This document shows, piece after piece, positions 46,701 to 57,600 of a stretch of DNA of 64,000 bases. This stretch comes from Heligmosomoides polygyrus polygyrus (Eukaryota; Nematoda; Chromadorea; Rhabditida; Heligmosomidae), in contig OX377201.1 in assembly GCA_947396885.1 (NCBI GenBank), forward strand, positions 10,616,332 to 10,680,331, read 5' to 3'. The notes beneath the pieces were generated by a model. The model was not told where the DNA came from. It made no database searches and saw only the letters and a program-made list of their open reading frames with translations. A program made the translations under genes and the position numbers. Positions within the stretch are counted from its first letter, which is position 1; every line of letters starts with the position of its first letter.

Positions 46701-47747
46701 GGGTGGGGCGTAATGTGTGTGATTGCGTCTAAGCGCCGTACTGCAAAAGGATCGTTCATACTTCGACGCCGAGCGACGCGACGCCTAATGATATGCTCCC
46801 ATATCGATCGGGCTCTGCGACGTGATCGATATGGGAACTTTTCATTAGGTTTCGCTGAGGGTGAGCAATGTATAACAGGCCTATAGTGGCCATATTGATT
46901 GAGCGACGCAATCGATCAATTTGGCCACTTTACATGCTGTCGCGTCGCTCGGCATCGGAAGTATGAACGGGGCCATACGCTATTCGCGAAGCAAGCTGTG
47001 ACCGCGCTGTTCTAAACAAGAACGCACTTCTTTAGAAACCTGTTGAACTACGGATGGGAAGTCGACCTCTATTATGTGATAGTGCGGTCACCTATTGGTG
47101 AATTTCGTACAACCGTAACGACCCGTAATTCTTCACGATCTACTGACGAATTTCTACCCTTGCAGATCTCGATTCAACGTCTCGCAACACTTCAAAGCCA
47201 CAATGCATCGAGATGCTCTGGGGTTCATGAGGATGACGTCCATAACTCAGGCCGTGATCATCGTCCTCTATCCGATTCTTGTGCTTGCCGTCAGATTCAC
47301 TGCCTACAAAACGCCTCGAACTCTCAACAAGACACTGGCATCGCTTGTCTATGTAAGTTTTTTGAGTTTCGCACATCCCAACTGTTTCTTCATTGTCAAT
47401 TGGAGACATGAAAGTGCCTGCTCAGGAGTTTCAAACTGGTTTTGTAGAAGGGCAGAGTAGTTTCTCTATTCATTGAGTTCGCCTTCTTCAAAGCCTCAAA
47501 CTTGGGTAATTAAACCGTTAAGTGGTTTTTTCACGGTCGGTGTTGATCATACACCAGAGATTTTCAGATCTTCAACTGGTATTGCGTACTCGTTCCTTTG
47601 GTGATGATCTACGCGGCGAAACAGACTCGAACGAAACGACGACAGAAAATCAACTCCGTCATGGAGAAGCAGATATTCGGTGAAGAAGCGTCCGACTATC
47701 ACTTCAAGCTGCTGGAAAATCACTGGCAGCAGGAGGCCAAATCCTGA
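40752..47747 (+). CDS. Nematode serpentine chemoreceptor, Sra/Srab superfamily GPCR
   Basis: Seven-helix receptor; such proteins act in chemosensory neurons. Coding blocks: 40752-40955, 41016-41078, 43056-43277, 44665-44803, 44817-44916, 47166-47352, 47568-47747. Phases agree throughout and give 363 residues plus stop, but only if 44804-44816 (13 nt, gtgag...tttcag) is left out. Otherwise the frame breaks. Helices: ITGVMGVYFSLLYLV (TM1), FLWITLVTTIVHSITL (TM2), YSFAFCVFLLVLNQYF (TM3), LAVLLTIELPLSAVLILF (TM4), ALLPINCLCLVMSVLLF (TM5), AVIIVLYPILVLAVRF (TM6), IFNWYCVLVPLVMIYA (TM7). The tail FGEEASDYHFKLLENHW is typical of Sra/Srab C-termini. The first intron is only 60 nt, with a weak donor (gttcgt). 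Acceptor 43056 (ttttaag) could instead be 43074. Large introns hold SINEs and DNA elements. Assignment to Srab rather than Sra is tentative. Confidence 0.85.
41453..41748 (-). mobile_element. SINE-1 in receptor intron 2
   Basis: Nearly full length with a short extra copy of the ggagatggaggtg segment. The head is eroded. Confidence 0.85.
41760..42735. other. Receptor intron 2, no further feature
   Basis: Between two SINEs. Open frames on both strands (longest 82 codons at 42321) have no recognisable domain. Confidence 0.45.
42740..43007 (-). mobile_element. SINE-1 with 9-bp target duplication, next to exon 3
   Basis: The string tgaattatg flanks it at 42731-42739 and 43008-43016. The head ends about 48 bp before the exon 3 acceptor, so its Pol III-type promoter faces away from the exon. 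Confidence 0.88.
43780..44605. mobile_element. Non-autonomous TIR element, family TIR-C, copy 1
   Basis: Shares with 53533-54597 the left motifs (ccgg-cac-ttt-ctaagctg; cttcagaaa-aaaa-ggaca; cgtatctaaagt). It also shares the interior motifs caagtgcacggc-caatct and tatgcgccgcgcattc, and the right terminus cagtttaaagtgaaaatg. It lies in receptor intron 3. Confidence 0.7.
44804..44816 (+). other. 13-nt donor/acceptor-like string, probable collapsed intron
   Basis: The string gtgagaatttcag has a donor and an acceptor and nothing between them. Leaving it out joins GATTCTG to TCGACG in phase 1 and restores one frame through the whole receptor. It is too short to be spliced by any known animal machinery. 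The interior of a real intron has probably been lost, in the genome or in assembly. Confidence 0.55.
45001..45288 (+). mobile_element. SINE-1 in receptor intron 4
   Basis: Head tatgtagcgcaatcggagg, B-box-like gttcctcgttcgcattt, body and two (cctttat) tail units. It lies 84 bp downstream of the exon 4 donor. Confidence 0.9.
45426..45592. mobile_element. MITE-1 copy in receptor intron 4
   Basis: Inverse ends ggattcatcaacgacttaca and (right) agtcgttgatgaatc. The interior ccgaaatccctgatagcgcg matches the 20687 copy. Confidence 0.8.
45795..46683. mobile_element. Non-autonomous TIR element, family TIR-B, copy 2
   Basis: The left end (tcacgtcaattggacacttc, then aaactagacactcttctaagc) is the inverse of the right end (gaagagtgtccaatttgatt, gtgtccgatttgacgtga). 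Length is about 890 bp with no transposase frame. It is the better-preserved copy of the family at 5610-6390. Confidence 0.8.
46749..46972. mobile_element. Cloverleaf-like MITE with two internal hairpins
   Basis: The outer inverse ends read cgttcatacttcgacgccga and (right) cggcatcggaagtatgaacg. Inside lie two separate palindromes, cccatatcgatc...gatcgatatggg (46798-46835) and gtggccatattgatt...gatcaatttggccac (46886-46927). A single strand could fold into three stems. Confidence 0.8.
47495..47516 (-). ncRNA. Exact antisense copy of the 22-nt nematode SL1 sequence
   Basis: Read on the - strand, all 22 positions match the known spliced leader SL1 (ggtttaattaccc, then aagtttgag). The next bases are gctttgaag instead of the gtaa donor of an SL RNA gene, and no Sm-site-like segment follows. 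It is therefore not a normal SL RNA gene. A retroposed piece of a trans-spliced mRNA is the leading explanation. It lies in the last receptor intron. Confidence 0.85.
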
Positions 47748-47921
47748 CTAACCTAAGCTTGTAAACCACGCAGACATACTGGTAGCAAGGATCTCTTATT
47801 CTGTAAAACTGGCGATTTTTTGCAGTAAAAATGACTGAACAATTATGCTTACTCTCTTTGAAAATGAATATGACTATTTGTTTGTATGGGTCGTTCAGAG
47901 ATCTGTTATATGAATGGTTAA

Positions 47922-47927
47922 AATAAA
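47922..47927 (+). terminator. Poly(A) signal AATAAA of the receptor gene
   Basis: The first AATAAA after the receptor stop codon lies about 175 nt downstream; a second taataaag follows at about 47931. Confidence 0.6.
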
Positions 47928-47929
47928 TG

Positions 47930-48422
47930 TTAATAAAGATATCAAAAAATTACCGTCTGTCGCTCTGTTTGACTCTCCAACAGAGCGATGAAAATGAACA
48001 GTATCGAACAAACGGCCATTATCGATCAATTTTATCGATTTTTACCCTGAAGTTAACCACCAGATCGGAAACATTCGAAGAGAATTGCAGATGGTGGATG
48101 ACTTCACAACGAATAAACAATATCGATCAAGATATCAATATAGGTACCAATATCGAACCACTTGAAATTATCGATCAATTCAATCGAATTTCGCCATGAG
48201 TCCACCCTTTGAGATGGATTCCGCACCATCATGTTGAATACACATCCCAACATTTGCGAGAAATTAAGATTTTGATGTGGAAATCATGTGCATATGGAGC
48301 GGGTGGACATAATTCACAACAAGTACATAAACAGTATCGATCGGGTGATCACTATTGATCGATTCTATTGATTTTTCCCGAAGCTAACCGTTTAGATAGG
48401 AACCACGTGGCTGTGTTGGCAG
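47930..48422. other. Intergenic ATCGAT-rich DNA
   Basis: Contains repeated tatcgatcaat and aatatcgatc motifs at 48010-48180 and 48330-48370. No gene is seen. Its last 8 bp are the left target duplication of the hAT-like element. Confidence 0.5.
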
Positions 48423-50381
48423 CAGGGGTGTGCGTTTAACGATTAACCATTTACCGGATTTATCGACATTTTTCGTTAAAACTCTTTAACGAAATTTAAC
48501 GACGAAAAAGTCCGTTAAATTGCATTAACGACTTTTTGTGACCCATTTTGGACGATTTTTCTGGATGCGCTTTCGCAGTATACCAAGGAAACCTTCTACT
48601 TACTTGAATCAGGGTAGGTAATCGATAATGTTCTCGAGTTTCGATGTATTTTCCTTTCGTTGCCATTTTCTTTGCTCCTTAGCCAATTTATTTGCGTGCG
48701 ACCCCACTTTTCTCCGCTGCAGTCTTTCCGTGTTTTCCGACTTTCTGGTCCGTTTCTTGCGTTTGATTGCTACATATTAGTTGTTCATAATTACCAACTA
48801 TTCAGTTTTTTTCACAGTTTTTGTGATATTTGCTCTGTAAGTGGGGTTGAAAAAAGCATAGAGAACGCAATGAAAACGTTACGAAACAGAAGCTATGCAA
48901 GTTGGGCAAAGTATTTCTGATAAAACTCTACAAACGCTCACTCTAAAAGTTTTCCCTCCTCAATTGAAAGATTCGATTCTATATGCATTGTTCACAGTGC
49001 ACTCCAAAGGCAACCTGGACAGTCTTAGAATATTTCCTGGGCGGGGAGACTGAGAATTTCCGTTAAAACTCCCTAAATGCTCACTCTACAAGCTGTCGCT
49101 CGCTCTACTTGTCGCGCCCGCTTAAAAGCGTTCTTTTCGGCAATTGACCAAAGCCTATCCGCGGTACTACATATCTAGATTACTATAAATACCAGTACTT
49201 TACATGCTGTCTATCGTACAAAGAGTTTTCAAAGGTCTACGAAAGAGGTATATCTTTAAAGACATCCGGCTCTAGCAAGAAATTTTCTTTATGTCTTTCA
49301 ATTTTTTCGCTTAATATGCGAATTTACTTTAATACCGTTCACCAATCAAAAAAATATGAGGAAATAAAAAAATCTCCATAAAATTATGAGGAAATTGAAA
49401 AACGCAAAGCATATTCGAAATTCAAGCAAATGTGCTGCTTAATAGTGTGTACCATGTTCTTCAAGGAGAAAATCTGAGTGGTCAATTGCTGAAAAAATCG
49501 TAAAAGACTGACAGACGAGTCCTATTTGGAGGAATTGGTAAGGATAACAACAAGACTACTGTTTATGCAGGACGAGGAAGCCACTTGTAAATACTCGTGC
49601 CTCTTATGTATTTGCTTGATATACAAAGGAGAAAGAGGTCAACAATTGAAATCTACATTGCTTGGAAAATTTGGACAGCGGTTTGTTGCTGTTCATTTGA
49701 TTCTCTGCTGTCGTCTGCAGTAAGAATAGAACCTTTTGGGACAAATGTAACCATTCTATGAAACATGCAGTTTTATGGACCTCGCAAATATCTTCTAATG
49801 ACGGGTTCGTGTACCAAGGGATTCGCTGCGATCGTTGCCTGACTGAATTCTCCATCAAACATTCTGCAGTTTTGTAAAACAATTATGGCAGTAGAGAGAA
49901 ATGTTGGGTCGCAAAAGACTACTTAGTGGACCCCGGTTTTGTAAAAAAATCTTCCTCAAAAAGAAAAGCTCAAAAACGTTGACCCGTGATACAATGCACC
50001 TTGGATTTTCCCAGAAGCTGCACGACTTTTTACCAGCTAAAGGAACTAGGCATAGTAAGAAATTTCCTATTTTAGAAGTCTTGTTACTGTTTGGTTTCAA
50101 AATTTTCATGATTTCTCTCTCTTAGCGATTTTGTTGATGATAGATGGACTTTTGTTAATTGCTGCGAAGATATAATTATCATGCAGATGGAGTCGAAAAA
50201 ATTCAATAAGGAAAAAAGGTCTGGTTTCTTACATGCTAAAATGCAGCCAAAACATCCAAAATGGATGGAACTAAGAGACATTTTATTTAACGAATTTACT
50301 GAATTTACCGTTTTTAACGTGTTTTTTCGTTAAAAACTGGTCGTTAAAAATTTACCGAAAAAAATTTAACGCACACCCTTG
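48423..50381. mobile_element. hAT-type DNA element, non-autonomous, 8-bp target duplication
   Basis: The ends read caggggtgtgcgtttaac and (inverse) caagggtgtgcgttaaat, with repeated gttaa/ggtaaat words for about 100 bp inside each. The exact 8-bp string gttggcag flanks both sides (48415-48422 and 50382-50389), as expected for the hAT superfamily. The 1.96-kb interior has short frames only. No BED finger or hAT dimerisation domain was recognised, so it is probably non-autonomous or decayed. Confidence 0.88.
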
Positions 50382-50421
50382 GTTGGCAGATGGGTGATCT
50401 TCACAGCAAATGAATATGTAT

Positions 50422-51400
50422 TAGGTTGTTCAACAATAAGTGTCGTTTTCTTTCATATTTTCAAAGTTAATTTATTTATATTAACCATAAACAAATTGTT
50501 AATTAATTGTTAACAATTTTGTATTAACCTGTTCGTTTCAACCGTCCTCCCAGTGCTCTACTGCGCCGCCGAAAGGTGGGCTGACACGGCGTTCACGTCA
50601 AAGACCTTGCGTACAACTCACAGAGCGCTCGAAAGATATCTTCTCAAGTTCAGCAGGTTATCGCAACACCGAGCTGGCCTTCACAGTTTCGACTTATGCA
50701 CGATGTCACGACTAAGAGATCCAGAGGAATACAGATCGAAGATGAAGCACCGATGTGCCGGTCATATCATACGAAGCACGGACGACCGCTGGACAAGAAG
50801 AACAGCGGAATGAATTTCAAGAGGGTGCATGCATCCCCGAGGAAGACCTTCAACGAGATGGTCAGATCTGTTCGTCGGAATCATCGAAAGGCAGCGTTCG
50901 TTGCCAAATTCTAATTCAGAATTAGCTGACGATCGTGGTCGTCGTTCCAATCGAGCTATACGAACATCATCGATGACGATTGCCAGAGTAAGAAACGAAT
51001 GGCGATTGCGTTGGGGCTCGCACGACCAGTGAAGACGAGCCGTCGAAGTATCTAAGTAAGTAACCACAAACGTTAATCAATGGTGACCAATTTGTTGGAT
51101 GACCTTTTGCGAAGAACTGATGCAACTCATTTTCAACAGCTTGATCGGAATCAAGAGCTTTACCATTCAAATAATTTCGAAGGGAGCGAAACAAATGTAA
51201 TCTGATGGCGCCAAGTCAGGGGTATAGGGTGGATGCGTCATCATTTCCCAGTTGAGCTCTGTTATTTTTTGACGGGTTATCAAAGAGGTGTGTAGATTGG
51301 CGTTATCATGTTGGAACACTACGCCCTTACGATTGGCCAGTTCAGGGCGTTTCTTCTTGAATTCTCTGTTCAATTTCGATTGTTGATGACAGTAGACATT
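50422..51400 (-). pseudogene. Mariner transposase fragment, interrupted by a LINE fragment
   Basis: A mariner-like terminus ttaggttgttcaacaataag occurs at about 50422. On the - strand, 51375-51060 gives NRKGVVFQHDNANLHTSL (second catalytic Asp), THPPYTPDLAPSDY (third catalytic Asp) and, shifted, FRSLRNYLNGKALDSDQAVENELHQFF. That is the C-terminal half of a mariner transposase. A LINE fragment (50536-51050) lies between the terminus and the coding remnant. Confidence 0.75.
50536..51050 (+). pseudogene. RTE-type LINE C-terminal fragment
   Basis: On the + strand it reads LRTTHRALERYLLKFSRLSQ, MKHRCAGHIIRSTDDRWTRR, stop, then SRGCMHPRGRPSTRWSDLFV and ARVRNEWRLRWG. The module order equals that of 59760-60085. 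One in-frame stop is present. Confidence 0.8.
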
Positions 51401-52135
51401 TGATTGAGTAGTTTGGTTTATTGGAACCAGCTCAAAGCAGACTATACCCTTGCGTATGGTAATAGTGAGGTAAATTTCCTTTGATTCATGAGCACCCTAA
51501 ACATCCAGTTCGATCACGTAGCCAAGCTGTTGCAATTGCAAGTATGCAGACGATTGAATTAGATATGTGAAGCTTCTCTGCCTTTCCAGAGCGAACACGA
51601 ACGAAACAACGTGACACCGGCATTCCATGAGGCAGCTCTCATCATAAACTTCACATCAATCTTTCCGAGCTTGTATCGTGTTTTTGCCATAAGAAAATCA
51701 ATAAAATATGCAGATAAAGCACTCTCTGATGGTCCATTTTCAACTTATTTTTTAACATTACCTTTTTACTAATGATGCTCAGTTTTTCATAGAAAATAGC
51801 CTAATGTCTATCTTTTACAATAGTACATAATACTGTAAGCAAACTACAAAAGAATGTGCAGTTCATGCTATCTATACGAGAAAAAAATTCACTTTGAAAA
51901 ATACGAAAACAACGGCAATAGTTATCGATTAACCCAATATTTAATAGAGCAACTGTTTCGCCTGCTCAACAGCACTACCAAAAGTAAATTTATTCATTTT
52001 CTTTAATTGGAGTGAAAATGCCATAAGTAGACCGATGACGAGACACATATAACATTAAGAGACCACGATATAAATGCACAAATGTATATATCAACATTGT
52101 CGGAGTTACCGAACGTAGCACGAGAAAGAAAGATG
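51400..52135. other. No gene recognised
   Basis: AT-rich intergenic DNA, possibly the 5' part of the mariner relic, too diverged to read. Confidence 0.4.
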
Positions 52136-52139
52136 GTTC

Positions 52140-53340
52140 AGACATCAGCAAGTGATTCCAGTCTGACGAGGCTGTCCGTATTGCTTTGAGGGTGGGGGAA
52201 CTTCGACTCTGGTTCGAGACGTCTCATCCGCTATCCGAGACATTTGCATGGCATTTCTCTCCTTCGCTTCACGTTCCTTAAATGGCTCTTCAAAGTGGTT
52301 TCATTTGCGTTCATTTCAACCGAAGCCATACGTGTAAGGCCGGTACTGGTAGGGTGCAGGTGCTTGAAACCAAAGTGTGGCAGACTTTAACCTTTACATT
52401 TTTCGCGAATGCAATTGCGCGCTCCCTAATTTTGAACTCCCGCAGGTTGCCGTATCCGCACGGGACCCCCGATGAGGTCAGGTCAACCCGCGCACGCTAC
52501 TGATTCGCGCGGGCACCACGTGGCGCTTCTCTCCGGGCGCAGTTCACACTTTCGTCGCCGTCAAGCGCTGCGCGGGCGCAGCTCCGGAGAGCGTATCTCG
52601 TGCGCTCTCCAAAACCATCCCCGTAGATCGTCGAGCAAAGGCTTGCCTCTTCCTATCCATCAATACAGCCGGCTGCGCTACAGAAAGACGGAAAACCCTG
52701 ATGGGACCTCGCCAGAACCTTAGCCACTACAGTCTAACAACAGTTGCAGTGGCCCCTACCACAGTCTCGTGCACTCTTTTCATGGCACCGACTATACTTA
52801 GTCTTGCAGTCTCGATATTGTGTACTGGTGTTATTATATGGTATAAATCCTGCAGACCTACTATGTGCAATGCAGGGGGAAGAAAGTGATGAGTCCTTAT
52901 ACTTTGTATTGTGCCTCGTATGTACAAATGTGAGGGCAGTTGGTCATGTTAGGTATGGCAGTTGCTGCTGTTGCTCGTCGTTGTTGCTGCTGTTGTTGGT
53001 TGTTCGTGTTGAGGTTTGTCACTTCATCAATGCAGGCGGGACCATCCCAACATGGTCGTAGTGATCTCACATGGTATGATCGTGCGTCAATCTGGTGTAA
53101 TCCAGTTTGCAAGGGGGGATGGAGGGCAAGAGGCTGCCACACGGGATTGCCTGAGAGGTGGCGTGACCCATTCACATCTAGTGGTATCTACCTTCCCCAG
53201 CGTTTGGGATCAATGGTTACCTCGTATACCCAAAGGGCGAATGGAGGACTCCGCTCAACAGGGCATGTTCCCCCGCGAGCGGGGCCACCGATTCGCAACA
53301 TTAGTGCCGCTCATTTTAGCCTTTGGATAGGAATAGCGCT
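52140..53340. other. GC-richer region with overlapping frames, unassigned
   Basis: Frames on both strands reach 70-135 codons, but none has a recognisable domain. A (CTG/TTG)-rich stretch lies at 52960-53010 and produces polyglutamine-like or polycysteine shadows. The base composition differs from the AT-rich flanks, so a decayed exon or an unrecognised element is possible. Confidence 0.3.
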
Positions 53341-53532
53341 CAGTTGACTGCACTATGTAGCCACACATTTGCTGACATAGAAATATCCTCATTCATAGAA
53401 TTCGGCAGCAGATGACTGTCTAGAAACAGTAAGAGAAAGAAGCTGTAAGGAAATTACGTACATGTTGTCAAGCCAATCCCTATCTCAACAGGTCTACCTA
53501 ACTCTACAACAAAACACCTAGGTGTATGTGAT

Positions 53533-54597
53533 TTTCATTTTAATCCGGACACTTTTCAGCTTGAAACCAGAAACCTTCAGAAACAAAATGGACAACAAAG
53601 TGGACCGTTGGAAACCATGCCTGGTGTATCTAAAGTTTAAATGGATATTGCTCACAAAAGTTAAAATTATATTTTTTTATAGAAACGTTTAGTTCAAAAT
53701 GCACGTTTCCAGAATGTTTTAAAGATAACTGCACTGCTTGATTAAACACAAAATTCTTATCATTTGACTTCCAACGAAATTTGGAGGTTTATCCTAACGT
53801 GCTAGAAGTGAGCTGTTGTATGGAGAGTTTGCGCCGCACACTCGCTCTATGCGATGTATTGTCTATTGAAATTATTGCTTAGTTAATGTTACTGTACATC
53901 TAGAAACATCAAATTACAATAGAAAATAAATACAAAATTTAAAAAATAAAAAATAAGGATAAGGATATATCGTGGAGGCGATTTGAATGCGTATTTGGCC
54001 ATACAATGACTTGCGGTGGCCAGCCGATGAACAAGTCAGCGCTCTATCCTTCCCAGACAACCCTGGTACCAATTCGCCGACCCCGGAGGGATGGAAGGCT
54101 TGGTTGGGCTGGGCGGAAAATCCGAACAAGGAACCTAGTATCGGGTGCACGCGACCGTCGGCGCCTCCTCCGACTGCGCTACACGCGCCCAAAAAAATAA
54201 AATAATAAAGAATATTAAATATGAAATAGGAAATAGGAAGTGCACCACAGTTCTCCAATGCATAAATTCAGGTAAAGAGTATTTACGCTATCAATCAAAT
54301 AAATATTGCAATGTTTTGAACAAGTGCACGGCACAATCTTTTCACACAAGCAATATTTGAGCCGGGATATTTTCATGCACATAAAACATTGCTTTGACTG
54401 AAGGAACAGGAATTTTGTCCTTATCTTAAGAGTGCATGCATTTCTTCTTAAGATGCCCTGTATAGGAGCTCTTTTAATACAAGTTTTCTTTAAACAGAAG
54501 ATTATTTTGCGTTTGCTATAAAGTGCCTTTTTTGACATCGGATACGTCAATTTTTGCCTAGAAAGTGTCCAGTTTAAAATGAAAATCGCATATCATA
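53533..54597. mobile_element. Non-autonomous TIR element, family TIR-C, copy 2
   Basis: The left end (gattttcattttaatccgga, cacttttcagctt) is the inverse of the right end (aaagtgtccagtttaaaatg, aaaatcgcata). A SINE-1 is nested inside. The right end stops 8 bp short of the receptor kinase stop codon. Confidence 0.78.
53955..54190 (-). mobile_element. SINE-1 with internal deletion, nested in TIR-C
   Basis: The tail aaggataaggat is joined directly to tatcgtggaggcgattt, so about 50 bp near the 3' end are deleted. The head is intact (complement gcgcgtgtagcgcagtcgg). Confidence 0.87.
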
Positions 54598-54604
54598 TAT
54601 ACAA

Positions 54605-57600
54605 TTATGGCACCAACGAGCAGACCCAGAACTCCAGTCCAACACCAACCTGCTTGAGAAGGAGGTCCTCGATCACTTCGCCGAGGGCGATCTTCACCTT
54701 GAGGGCGGTGTGGCGACAGTGAGGCGAGTGATGCCAACAGTCCACCATTAGGCCGATCATCTTCTGCAGATGAACCTAAACAAATAATTCAAATAAATGA
54801 ACGCTCATCGTGCAATCAGCTAGTTTCTAAATATTAGGTTGTAACAAAATAAATGGCACTGAACCACTGTAAATTTAAACAGTTAATATCTCGACTTGTA
54901 GGCAAGTTTATTAATCGATATAAAAACCTTCTGATTCTACACACCTTTGCCAACGTGACACAAGCTTTTTTATCCCAGTAGCACAAAAATCAGAAGTTCT
55001 GGAATTGACGAAATCTTCGAAGGCGCTTTCGGCATCCTGTTGGTATTTGAATATTTTCCCTACCAAGAAGTCGCCAAGATGCTTGAAGAAATGGTAGTCT
55101 GTTGGGGAGAGGTCGGGAGAAAACGGAGGATGTGGTAGAGTTTCAATGCTCAGCTCATTCAATTTCTGCAACGTCATTCGTGCTACATGGGGGCGAGCAT
55201 TGTCGTGCAGAAGGAAAACTCGCTTTCGGCTTACCAAGGCCGACCGGATATCCTTCAACTTTTTCATCGTTTCTTCAATTTCAATGCAGCACTTCTCTGC
55301 CGTGATGGATTCACCGGGAGGGAGGAAGCTGTGGTGAATAATTCCCAGCGAACACCACCATACTGTCGCCATTACTTTCTTTTGGTGTAATTCCGGCTTC
55401 GCAAAAACCTTGGGGCTCTCATCGCTGTTCACCCACTGTGCCGATCGTCGCCTGTTGTCGTACATTATCCATTTCTCGTCACCGGTTACGATGCGATCAA
55501 GGAATGGGTCCGTTCCGTTCCGTAGAAGCAGTGCGGACGAGATCTCATATCGTCGGTTTCTTTGCTCCTCAGACAGCTCGTGAGGCACCCATCTTTCCAG
55601 CTTTTTGGTCTTTCCAATTTCCTTCAGATGCCGGGCAGCTGTGTTGTGACTGACGCCAAGAACCTTCGCTATCTCCCTGGTAGCTTTGTGTGGATCTTCC
55701 TCTACCACATCTCTCAGCTTGTCCTCATCAACATCACTATGCCTCCCACGACCTTCATGTTCTTCCAAGCTCTCATCTCCATTCCGAAACTTCTGATACC
55801 AACGATACGCCGTCCGAATTGTGGAACATCCTTGACCGAATGCGGCGTTGATCTTCTCGTCCGCCTCCTTAGCTGTAGTGCCCAGCTTGAATTCATACAA
55901 GTAAATTCTTCGGATTACCCTTTTGTCCATCTGCAAAAGGTCAATAAAACTCTAAAGTTTTCCCACTTTTACATAGAAAATTTGGTACTTTCCGGTAGAG
56001 CAAAGTTTGCGCTTCTAAATGATATGCCATATGTTACGGTATGTTCTTGATCAAACGCGTAAAGACGCGCCAAAAAATAGCGCGAGCCAGTGCCATATAA
56101 TTCGTTACAACCTAATAGAGCGCCATCAAAACTACAGTATAAGCCAATCGCTTGATAAACGATGAGAAACCACGAAGGCCCGCATCATAACGTCATGTAA
56201 TGTCCTCTTAGGATGCGCCATGACTTCTGCATACGGGCGATATCGTGTGGAAAATTGCTCAATAATGCAGCAAACAAGGAAAGGGTCTGAAGCGTGTGTC
56301 TGAGCGGAGACAGCGAGTAATATAGGGAGAATCCCCACCCCTCAACCAGTATAGGAATCTGCTGATCTTTTGCCAAGTCGTTGAATCCAAGGAGTAGAGG
56401 GACCTGAAGTTACAATGGAATAAGGCGCATCACAAGGTTGGGGGTCTTGTACGCCCGCTATGCTTCTGCTGGCAAGCGGATCGGAGAGCAATGGAAGTGA
56501 CGTTGCTTCATGCGGGGAAGGTCGGGGGGCTCGGTTCTTTCGCACTGCTGCAGCTTTGCATTTCAACTGATTGGTTGAGATTTGGGGGATTCTGACGTCT
56601 ATACAATTTTCAGACGTTTTCTGTGTAGACTGTGCAGACCACCTTTCTTGCGACTTGTTTATTACTGACCGGTTTTTAAAACCCCAACATCTTCGTCAAC
56701 TTCAAGTTGACCCGCTTCGAAGTCCTTTAGTATGCTAGCGTACCTGTGTGTCGCTGATGTTGAACATTTATACATCATCATGTTGAATACGACAGCATTC
56801 AGCTAGAAAATTAGGCAAAAAACGTCTGAAAATAATATAGCCGTCAGAATCCGCCAAATCTCCACCAGTCAGTTAAAATGCAAAGGTGCAGCAGCCCGGA
56901 AGAACCGAGCCCCCCGACCTTCCTCGCATGAAGCAACGTCACTTCCACTGCGCTCCGAACCGCTTGACCGCAGAGGCATCGTGGGCGTACAAGACCCCCA
57001 AACTCGTGAGGCGCCGTATTCCATTGTAACTTCAAGGCCCCTACTCCCTGAGTTTATCAAATTGGCAAAAGATGGACACATTCTTATACTAGCTAAGGGG
57101 TGGGGATTTTCTCCCTATATTACTCGCTCTCCCGTTCAGACATACGCTTCAGACCCTTCCCTTGTAAGAGTGGATTGCCAGGGAGTACGTTTTGTACATT
57201 TCAAGCAGGCTCAGGACCGATTTATATCGTGTTTACACGATCATCCATCTGAAGCGTGGCTGTCTGTAGGAAACTCATATCTTTCAAACAAATATAGCTA
57301 ATCCTTGCTGTCAAAATGTGGCTGTTGACGTCTCTTCGTTTTCGCCTTTGAAGCAAGAATAATCGAATCATCTTGCTGCGCTGCCTTCCACTTCCCCTGT
57401 AGAGCTAGACCACCCCTCCGGATGTCTCCAATTCTTCACCGTGAACGCGTCAGCGAAAATAGACGGCACAGTGGGGTCTTCAGATTCCTGAGAAACCACA
57501 CACTGAAAGAAAAACACGCAAAGTCGAACGCTCGTGCCTATGGTCGTCCAGAGCCTGGAATGGGAGCTCAGCCTGACTCTGGGAGATATTGGTAGTTGTT

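Noticed and set aside
53016..53330. Possible phosphatase-like frame with VVVISHGMIVRQ
   Set aside because: One short resemblance only; the rest of the frame has no supporting motif and no exon borders.
55102..56050. Several + strand frames across the intact mariner
   Set aside because: They are antisense shadows of the transposase; the same shadows recur in the second copy.
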